Source of the DNA: an uncultured Eubacteriales bacterium
Lineage (GTDB): Bacteria; Bacillota; Clostridia; Lachnospirales; Lachnospiraceae
Length of the DNA stretch: 64,000 bases
Assembly (NCBI GenBank): GCA_900318615.1
Contig: ONLK01000010.1
Span: 1-64,000 of the forward strand
Direction of reading: 5' to 3'
Shown: in pieces, positions 25,006 through 32,078 of the stretch
How the letters are laid out: each line of letters begins with the position of its first letter
Numbering within the stretch: position 1 is the stretch's first letter
Notes under the pieces: generated by a model
What the model was told of the DNA's origin: nothing
Databases searched by the model: none
Seen by the model: only the letters and a program-made list of their open reading frames with translations
Position numbers and translations under genes: made by a program

Positions 25006-26352
25006 TTAATAGGTTACGGATGTCGTGTGGTACGGAAGGGTATTGTAGACCCATTTCGCCATTCCGTTTGGAACACGAACACAGCCCTGAGAAGCAGGGG
25101 AACCATACCATTCCGGCATGATCTTACTGTTGGTTCCATAAGCATACAGCCACGAATGAATGGCGCGGGCACGGTAACCCTGAAACCATGTGCACCATTT
25201 GCTGTAACTTCCCGACCAGTTCCCGATGTATGCCTTGGAACGAATTTCTGAGACGCAGGGGCGGGTCCAGTGATTATACAGTCCGGTGGCACAGGAAGAT
25301 GTTTTCACCAGTTTCCAGCGATACTGACTTCCCTTGAACACATAGAGGCGCTGGGTATAAATGCTGACCCAGAGAAGATAATTCGTTTTGCTTGAATATC
25401 CCTTGCTGTTGACATAATTTTCAGCCTGCTGGGCTGAATATTTCAGATGCCCGTTTAACTTAAAACTGGTTATCCGAACCAGACTTCTGGGAATATTGGC
25501 GTAAATCACATTATTATAGCGAAGAGAAACGTATCTGGTTTCCCGTGAACCGTCTACAACAACGACCTTCTTACCCTTTCGGATCGGAGTGCCGGGAATA
25601 TTCTTCCGGGCATAAGCATTATAGTAAGCTCCGTGAACACCCTTATCAGAACCTGCCTTTGTGGCGGACACGGCAGGCGCCGGCTGCGGTTTCCCGGTGA
25701 CTAAATTGGACAGGTTGCTGTATGCCTTGATACCGCCGACACTGCGGAAGGAACGTACAGCAAAAGAGTATGTCTGGCCGTTGGTCAGCCCTCCGACCGT
25801 ATACCTGCACACAGACGTTCTGGAGGAATATTTTTTGGCGCCGCAGGAAATATACTTATCTTCCTGTTTTACCAGCACTTCATATCCGGACGCATTCCTG
25901 ACCCTGCCCCAGCTTAAAGTAACACTTCCGCTGTTATTTTCGTAGAGCTTCAGGTGCGGGGCAGAAGGGGACTTTACCCTCGGGGTAACCTTAACAGGCG
26001 CAGACATAATTCCAGCATACGTTTTACTGCCCTTTTTGCAAAATGCCGCAACGCAGAAGGTATAGGTTTTATTATTGACAAGCTTTTTCAATGTACAGCT
26101 GGTTGTATTGCCTCCTCTTACCGTGGCTTTCAGTTTGAAGGCCGCGCCATTTTGCATGTAAATGAAATAGCCGCCGGCATTCTTTACTTTTTTCCATTTG
26201 AGCACCGCCTGACTTTCACCGCCGGAGGCCCGGACCGAAGCGACCCGGCCGGGAGTGAAGGAGGCAGCCTGTGAGCGGACTGGAAAACAGAAAAGCAGCA
26301 GGAGCACCGCCGTCAGCAGAAACAGATTCTTTTTCAAATAAACATTTTTCAT
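25006..26352 (-). CDS. Secreted FnIII-repeat L,D-transpeptidase (paralogue A)
   Basis: The 448-aa protein has a signal peptide (about 1-29), two fibronectin type III domains (about 33-125 and 127-222), a linker, and a C-terminal YkuD domain (about 320-448). The catalytic signature is RAIHSWLYAYG and S421-Q-G-C424-V-R-V, with Gln instead of the common His before Gly-Cys. The FnIII domains probably bind wall or surface glycans. ATG follows GGAGGGTGCC. It is a tandem paralogue of the next gene and is probably secreted, with no visible anchor. Confidence 0.88.
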   Translation of the reverse strand: MKNVYLKKNLFLLTAVLLLLFCFPVRSQAASFTPGRVASVRASGGESQAVLKWKKVKNAGGYFIYMQNGAAFKLKATVRGGNTTSCTLKKLVNNKTYTFCVAAFCKKGSKTYAGIMSAPVKVTPRVKSPSAPHLKLYENNSGSVTLSWGRVRNASGYEVLVKQEDKYISCGAKKYSSRTSVCRYTVGGLTNGQTYSFAVRSFRSVGGIKAYSNLSNLVTGKPQPAPAVSATKAGSDKGVHGAYYNAYARKNIPGTPIRKGKKVVVVDGSRETRYVSLRYNNVIYANIPRSLVRITSFKLNGHLKYSAQQAENYVNSKGYSSKTNYLLWVSIYTQRLYVFKGSQYRWKLVKTSSCATGLYNHWTRPCVSEIRSKAYIGNWSGSYSKWCTWFQGYRARAIHSWLYAYGTNSKIMPEWYGSPASQGCVRVPNGMAKWVYNTLPYHTTSVTY

Positions 26353-26421
26353 GGCACCCTCCCTCCTGGGAACATAGATATGTAATAATACTAGCGAAAG
26401 GCTGTGGAGGTGTCAAGAATG

Positions 26422-26470
26422 AAAAAAGGCGGATCTGTGCCGCTTCCTTCGGAAACAGCACAGACCCGCC
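26422..26470 (-). terminator. Rho-independent terminator of paralogue B
   Basis: On the minus strand GGCGGGTCTGTGC (26470-26458) pairs with GCACAGATCCGCC (26440-26428), one mismatch, then TTTTTT. Confidence 0.85.
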
Positions 26471-26502
26471 TGCTTGTTTTATGTATTTTGAAGGCACCGC
26501 TA

Positions 26503-27876
26503 TCAGTAAACCACAGAAGTTGTACCGATTGGTATGTACTTGTAAACCCACTGTGCAAAAGCATCCGGAACACGGGCACAGCCCTGGGAGGCAGGCGCAC
26601 CGAAACGGACCGGACCGATTTTGGTATTGGAGGTGCCCAGCTGCATCACCCACGTATGGATGGCATAGGCTTTGTATCCCCAGAAATAAGTCACCCACCG
26701 GCCATAACAGTCCACAAATTCCGCTTCATATTCCTTGCAGCTTATTTTTGCCACCCCATTTTTGGTATAGCTGAACTGAATACTTCCGTCCGGCTGCCGG
26801 CTGCGCAGAAGACCCGTCGAACAGGTGGATGTTTTGTACAGTTTCCAGTTATACTGTCTGCCCCTGAATATGTAAATTCTCTGCGTATACAGATTAATCC
26901 AAACCAGATACTTTGTTGTGCTGGAATATCCCTTGTAATTTACATAGGCTTCCGCCTGAGACTTCGAATACACCTTTTTCCCATTCAGGCTATAGCTCAG
27001 AATTTTGATTTTGGAAGTGGAAATACGGCTGTATGTTTTTCCTTTGTACTGCAAGGTAGCGGTAGAAGTATTGGGAGCACCGGAGATCATCAGCGCTTTT
27101 GCACCCTTCCGGATGGGAGTTCCGGGAATGTTGGACCTTGCCTGAACGGTATAGTAGGCACCGTGGACCGCGGAAGCCGCAGCGGATTTTTCAGCGGGTC
27201 TGCCGGTAACCTTGTTGGAAATATTGCTGTAGGCAGTTACTCCGCCGACGGTTCGATAAGCACGCAGTACGAAGTCATAGGTCTGACCGTTGGTCAGTTT
27301 TCCTACAGTATAGCTGAAAGACTTCTTGTTCGTGCTGTTTTTCACTTTTCCGATGATCTGATAAGAATTTCCGTTTTTATAGAGAACCTGATAACCGGTG
27401 GCCTTCGATGATTTGCCCCAGGCTAAAGAAACACTGCCGCTGTTGTTTCCGAAAATCTTAAGAGCAGGGACGGAAGGGGTGATCACCCTGGGTTTGGAAC
27501 GGACCGGCTTTGATTTATCACCCATATAAGTTCTGCGCCCTGTTTTCCGGTAAGCAGCAATATAATAAGTGTAAACAACATTATTCTTCAGCTTTTTATT
27601 CGTATAGGACGTACGGCTGCCGCCTTTGACGGTGGCGATCTTCTTGATTTGCGCCGAATCTCCGGTGCTGCGGTAGATGTAATAACCGGACGCATTGTTA
27701 ACCTTTTTCCATCGGAGAACAACCTGACTTTCCGAAGCTTTTGCCGTCAGACGGCTGACCCTGCCCGGTGTATTGGAAGCCAGTGCACGGCCAGGGAAAA
27801 GCATCAGAACGAAAAGTGTTAAAAAAAGTAACCGCAGAAAATGATTTTTAAGTTTTAAATTCCGGACAATGATCAT
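26503..27876 (-). CDS. Secreted FnIII-repeat L,D-transpeptidase (paralogue B)
   Basis: The 457-aa protein has the same plan as its neighbour: hydrophobic N-terminal segment (about 10-33), two FnIII domains (about 36-130 and 132-228), and a YkuD domain ending in YAIHTWVMQLG and S430-Q-G-C433-A-R-V. The two proteins share many identical blocks (KWKKVNNASGYYIY-type strands, the PGTPIRKG motif, and a TTSV-Y end). They have separate terminators and diverged sequence, so the duplication is old. It has a Shine-Dalgarno GGGGAG 6 nt before the ATG. Confidence 0.88.
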   Translation of the reverse strand: MIIVRNLKLKNHFLRLLFLTLFVLMLFPGRALASNTPGRVSRLTAKASESQVVLRWKKVNNASGYYIYRSTGDSAQIKKIATVKGGSRTSYTNKKLKNNVVYTYYIAAYRKTGRRTYMGDKSKPVRSKPRVITPSVPALKIFGNNSGSVSLAWGKSSKATGYQVLYKNGNSYQIIGKVKNSTNKKSFSYTVGKLTNGQTYDFVLRAYRTVGGVTAYSNISNKVTGRPAEKSAAASAVHGAYYTVQARSNIPGTPIRKGAKALMISGAPNTSTATLQYKGKTYSRISTSKIKILSYSLNGKKVYSKSQAEAYVNYKGYSSTTKYLVWINLYTQRIYIFRGRQYNWKLYKTSTCSTGLLRSRQPDGSIQFSYTKNGVAKISCKEYEAEFVDCYGRWVTYFWGYKAYAIHTWVMQLGTSNTKIGPVRFGAPASQGCARVPDAFAQWVYKYIPIGTTSVVY

Positions 27877-28170
27877 TACAGTCTCCCCAGATATTTATTG
27901 AATACATTCATACTGAATTTTTTTAATTCATTATCATTCTAAGATGGGATCCCTGACAGTGTCAAGTTTCATGTTTCTTAAGAATTAGTTGCCATGGCAT
28001 CTTCATTTAATTCTGTACAAGATGGGAGAAATGGGCTAAGATTAAAAAATGATACATAAAGGTAATAGAATTGTAATATTACGGCGGCGGTGCGCCGGAT
28101 GACCGCCCTCATTTCAATAAAACATTTCTTATGCCGGATAGAAAGATATCTGTTATAATTGGAGGTAATC

Positions 28171-29181
28171 ATGCTTTATTCGGTTGTAATTCCCTGCTAC
28201 TGTTCCAGCCTTACCATCCGCAGGGTGGTGGAGATGACGCAGGAACAGTTCAGAAAGATGGACAGGGGAGAGGCAGAGTTTGTACTTGTGGATGACTGTT
28301 CCCCGGATGAAGGGAAGACCGTTCGTGCCCTGCGTTCTCTCGTAAAAGATTATGACAACGTACGGGTGATTGAGCTTGCCAGAAATGCGGGGCAGCATAA
28401 TGCGGTCCTGGCGGCGCTTCATTATACAAAGGGCGATGTGATTATCGCCATGGACGATGATATGCAGACCCGCCCTTCCGAAATTCCGAAGATTCTGGGA
28501 AAGATGGAAGAGGGGTATGATATCGTTTACGGATATTATGAGAAGAAGAAAGAAAGCCGGTTCCGCAGCTTCGGAAGCTATGTCAATTACATGACAACCC
28601 GGATTTTGCTTAAAAAGCCGAAGTCTATGAAAACCTCCAGCTTCTGGGCAATCAGGCGCTATGTCCGTGACTACGCGATCCAGTATCCAAGTTCATTTAC
28701 TCATCTGCAGGGAGTCTTTCTGAGAATTACAAAGAATATCGCTTCGGTTCCCATTCAGCATTATGAGAGGGAAGTGGGAAAATCGGGGTATACATTTAAG
28801 AAACTAATTCAGCTGTGGTCAAACATACTGGGTTTTTCTATTGTTCCGCTGCATACGGCAACGGTATGCGGGTACATCGCATCCGCGCTGGGACTGATTC
28901 TCGGCTTGTATGCTGTTATTCATAAGATACGCCATCCTCTGACGACGCTGGGCTGGCCGTCCCTGATGGCAGCCATCTGTTTCTTTGCAGGACTTGTTCT
29001 TCTGTTTGAAGGCCTGATCGGCGAGTATATTGGAAGAATTTTCCTGGGTATCAATAATAATCCCCAGTTTGTTGTCCGCAGAATCAATGAACACGGCAGA
29101 CAGCCTTACATTGAGACACCGGACGGAAGCATCTATGTTCTGAAAAGTACAGACGGAAATGGAGAAAAACCGGAGGAATAA
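28171..29181 (+). CDS. Family 2 glycosyltransferase with C-terminal membrane helices
   Basis: The 336-aa protein starts MLYSVVIPCYCSS, the usual GT-A first strand. VDDCSPDEGKT and the DDD metal motif (MDDDMQTRP) follow. Two hydrophobic helices lie at about 228-250 and 262-285. This is the layout of polyprenyl-phosphate sugar transferases such as DPM1/GtrB (known); the donor and acceptor here are unknown. Start set by GGAGGT at 28161. It precedes an ATP-grasp gene and a CapK-like gene, but a MITE lies between. Confidence 0.88.
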   Translation: MLYSVVIPCYCSSLTIRRVVEMTQEQFRKMDRGEAEFVLVDDCSPDEGKTVRALRSLVKDYDNVRVIELARNAGQHNAVLAALHYTKGDVIIAMDDDMQTRPSEIPKILGKMEEGYDIVYGYYEKKKESRFRSFGSYVNYMTTRILLKKPKSMKTSSFWAIRRYVRDYAIQYPSSFTHLQGVFLRITKNIASVPIQHYEREVGKSGYTFKKLIQLWSNILGFSIVPLHTATVCGYIASALGLILGLYAVIHKIRHPLTTLGWPSLMAAICFFAGLVLLFEGLIGEYIGRIFLGINNNPQFVVRRINEHGRQPYIETPDGSIYVLKSTDGNGEKPEE

Positions 29182-29269
29182 ACCGGACCGGGATGAAAAG
29201 GGAATAAAACGGGAATAAAGCGGACCGAGAAGAAAACAGAAAAAATAACAGACAATTTAATAATAAAGT

Positions 29270-29461
29270 GATTACAGTGTCAAAAGTCCGCCGCCACGCA
29301 TGCTTGCATGCGAGTGGTGGCAGGACTTATTGACACGCCCTACATGAGGCATGAAGTGGCGCGAAAGAATGCCGAATGTGGCAGCGTGGTGTGAGTTGCG
29401 GAGCAACGAAACCACGCGTAATCATAAATGAGTGGCAAAAGGTACTTTTGACACTCATATC
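29270..29461 (+). mobile_element. MITE-like element, 192 bp, with 7-bp target duplication
   Basis: Left end GATTACAGTGTCAAAAGTCC; right end ACTTTTGACACTCATATC. ATAAAGT flanks it on both sides (29263-29269, 29462-29468). It is longer than the 22.8-kb copy because it keeps an internal block with GGACTTATTGACACGCCC and GGCATGAAG, also found in the 61.5-kb copy. A central hairpin GCGTGGT...GTTGC-GGA-GCAAC...ACCACGC has compensatory changes relative to the 22.8-kb copy. It fills most of the gene-free 29182-29496. Confidence 0.87.
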
Positions 29462-29475
29462 ATAAAGTATATAAC
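29448..29475 (+). promoter_or_regulatory. Hybrid promoter: MITE -35 plus target-site -10
   Basis: TTGACA (29448-29453) lies in the MITE's terminal repeat. TATAAC (29470-29475) begins in the last base of the ATAAAGT target duplication, 16 bp away. Predicted start is near 29482, directly ahead of AAGGAGGGGG and the ATG at 29497. Confidence 0.6.
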
Positions 29476-29496
29476 GGCAGCAGTAAGGAGGGGGAA

Positions 29497-30692
29497 ATGA
29501 AAACACTGATGATTATGGGAGCGGGCATCTATCAGGTCCCGCTGATTAAAACAGCCAGGAAGATGGGGATTCATACGATTGCGGTAAGTATCCCCGGCAA
29601 TTATCCCGGATTCGGGGTCGCCGACGAGGTATGTCATATCAGCACGGTGGATGTGGATGCCGTTCTTGCGGAGGCAAGACGCCGTAAAATTGACGGGATT
29701 GTGACGGCCGGCACGGATGTGGCTGTTATCACCATCGGACGTGTGAATGATGAGCTTGGACTTTCAGGCATCTCCTACGAGGCGGCACAGGTAGCTGTAA
29801 ACAAATATCTGATGAAAGAAGCGTATGAGGCCAATGGCGTGCGCACAGCCAGATACCGCAAGGTATTCTTCAGCGAGAATGTCAATGATATGCTGGAAGG
29901 CCTGAATTATCCGCTGATCTTCAAAACGGTCGATTCCTCCGGCAGCCGCGGCATTACCAAGGTAACCGCTCCGGATGAAATACCCGCGGCAATCGCGGCG
30001 GCCAGGGCAGCTACGCGCAAGGATTATTATATCGTTGAGGAGTTTATTGTCGGCAGTGAGTTTGGGGCGCAGGCATTTATTTACAACGGCAGGCTTCAGT
30101 TCGTACTTCCGCACGGCGACTATGTATTCCAGGGCAGCACAGGAGTGCCCAGGGCAGCACAGGAGTGCCGGCCGGTCATTTTGCACCCTTCGAGCTTTCC
30201 GATGAACAGCTCAAAGATGTCTATGACCAGACAGAGCGCGCCACCAGAGCCATGAAGCTTGATAACTGCGCGATCAACTGCGACTTCATTATGAAAGATG
30301 ACAAGACGTATGTACTTGAGATCGGCGGGCGCAGCGGAGCTACCTGTCTGGCTGAACTGGTGTCCATTTACTATGGCTTTAATTACTATGAAAAAATTAT
30401 CGAGTGTGCGCTGGGACAGCGCCCTGTGTTCCCGCTGGACCAGGCTGTTCCGAACGCCAGCAAGCTTCTGATGAGCGACCGGGATGGAGTGATTAAGGGT
30501 ATTGTTGATCATAATGAGCCGGATGAGAATATCTGCGATATCCAGTTTGACTATAGGGTAGAGGAGTATGTCCGCAAATTTAAGGTAGGCCCGGACCGTA
30601 TCGGGCATATTATTACGAAGGGCAGAACCTTAAAGGAAGCAACCGACACGCTTGACCGTGCCATTGCCAATATCGATATTATGATTCAGTAA
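29497..30692 (+). pseudogene. ATP-grasp ligase gene split by a 20-bp tandem duplication
   Basis: Residues MKTLMIMGAG through VFQGSTGVP are encoded in one frame (29497 to about 30148), and AGHFAPFELSDE to the end in another (about 30170-30692). Between them, a 20-bp unit beginning CCAGGGCAGC is present twice (30129-30148 and 30149-30168). Deleting one copy gives a continuous 391-aa protein with a pre-ATP-grasp domain, an ATP-grasp fold (EEFIVGSEFGAQ, then the metal-binding EIGGRSG) and a C-terminal domain. As written, the N-terminal part ends at 30255 with an unrelated tail. It may be a reversible off state, a fixed mutation, or an assembly error. Substrate is unknown; carboxylate-amine ligation is the family reaction. 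Confidence 0.88.
30129..30168 (+). repeat. 20-bp perfect tandem duplication causing a frameshift
   Basis: Two identical adjacent 20-bp copies, with a further shared C at 30169. Twenty is not a multiple of three, so the second copy shifts the ATP-grasp frame. Confidence 0.95.
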
Positions 30693-30760
30693 TTAGAGGT
30701 ATGATAAGGCCGGGAACGGAATTTTCCGCTCCCGGCACACTAACATTTACGGAGAAAAAT

Positions 30761-32050
30761 ATGAATGCAGAAACCGAGCGAAAATGGATGCAGCTGTACA
30801 TGATAGAGGATCTCGGCAGGATGACCAGAAAATATACCGGTGATTACTCAAAAATCATGGAAACCCAGGAGAAACGCGTCCGGAGACTGATGAAAATTGC
30901 ATCTCATCATTCTTTCTATCAGCGGCGCTTTAAGGAAGCCGGAATCGATCCGGAGGAAATTAAAACGGGCAATGATCTGGCAAAACTGCCGGTAATTACG
31001 AAGGATGAGCTGCGGGAATGGATGAATTATCTGAAGGATAAACCGGAGTACAAGGGCTGGTTTCAGGATACAACCAGCGGTTCGACAGGGAAACCGCTGA
31101 CGATTCTTTTCTCGCCGCGTGAAAAGGCGTATATGAAGGCCAACTGGCTTCGCGTTATGATGACAGCCGGGTACAATCCGTTTTTCGGCAGGACCATGAG
31201 CCGCATCAATATGCATGATCCCAACCCGGGCGGTCCGGATGGGTTCATTCAGAAATTCGGTATTCTGAGAAGGGAATTTGTCGATCAGTATGCGCCGGAG
31301 GAAGAGGTCATCGACCGGATTAACGAGTATAAGCCCGACTGGCTGTATATGAACAAGACGGAACTGATGCGGATTGTTCTCTACAGCAATCGTACCGGAA
31401 AGGAAATTTTCCATCCGAAGTTCTATGATCCGATCAGCGAAAAGGTTGACGAGAATACCCGCCGGCTGTTTATAAAAATCCTGGGACCGGGTATCGTTGA
31501 TTCCTACGGCAGTGCCGAGACCGGCGCCTGCATGATCCGCCTGCCGGGAACCGATGAATATATTATTCACAACGACTCCTTCGTGGTTAATATCATTGAC
31601 GATGAAGGCCGCCTTGCCAATGAGGGACGGATTGTAATCACACCGCTTTATAAGACGGATCTTCCCCTGATCAATTATTCGATCGGCGACAAGGGTACCT
31701 GCCGCGTGGAAAACGGGGTACGCTTTATTACCAGTGTCCAGGGAAGAATGAATGATTATTTTCGCTATGAAAACGGGGAAGTGACCAGTTTCTTCGAGGT
31801 GACGCCGGTGATCGCTCACTGCAGCGATATACTTCAGATTCGTTTTATCGAGGAAACCTATGAGCTGATTCATGTTCAGATTGTACGCGATGATAAGGCG
31901 CAGATGAGCCGGGAAGAAATTGAAAACTATCTGGAAACAAATCTGAATAAGATATTTAAGCGGCCGTTTAAGTTCAGATTCGAGTGGATGAATTCTATTC
32001 CGCCGGATAAGAACGGAAAACTGCGTATGATCATCTGCAATGTTCAGTGA
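30761..32050 (+). CDS. CapK/phenylacetate-CoA ligase-like adenylate-forming enzyme
   Basis: The 429-aa protein has the AMP-binding P-loop TTSGSTGKPL (about residue 110), SYGSAETGA for the second motif, and YSIGDKG for the third. The C-terminus has a conserved-type lysine (DKNGKLR). The PaaK/CapK branch activates carboxylic acids; CapK-type members sit in surface polysaccharide loci. Start at ATG 30761 after GGAG (30751); a farther ATG at 30701 abuts its ribosome binding site. It lies 68 bp after the ATP-grasp gene and is probably co-transcribed. Substrate is unknown. Confidence 0.85.
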   Translation: MNAETERKWMQLYMIEDLGRMTRKYTGDYSKIMETQEKRVRRLMKIASHHSFYQRRFKEAGIDPEEIKTGNDLAKLPVITKDELREWMNYLKDKPEYKGWFQDTTSGSTGKPLTILFSPREKAYMKANWLRVMMTAGYNPFFGRTMSRINMHDPNPGGPDGFIQKFGILRREFVDQYAPEEEVIDRINEYKPDWLYMNKTELMRIVLYSNRTGKEIFHPKFYDPISEKVDENTRRLFIKILGPGIVDSYGSAETGACMIRLPGTDEYIIHNDSFVVNIIDDEGRLANEGRIVITPLYKTDLPLINYSIGDKGTCRVENGVRFITSVQGRMNDYFRYENGEVTSFFEVTPVIAHCSDILQIRFIEETYELIHVQIVRDDKAQMSREEIENYLETNLNKIFKRPFKFRFEWMNSIPPDKNGKLRMIICNVQ

Positions 32051-32078
32051 GACGTAAAACCATAGTAGGAGATCGGTA

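Noticed and set aside
28154..28159. TATAAT as the promoter of the glycosyltransferase gene
   Set aside because: It directly abuts the GGAGGT site, leaving no leader, and has no -35; probably coincidental.
30165..30692. Independent gene for the C-terminal part of the ATP-grasp protein
   Set aside because: It begins in the middle of the ATP-grasp domain without a ribosome binding site and joins perfectly to the upstream frame once the 20-bp duplication is removed.
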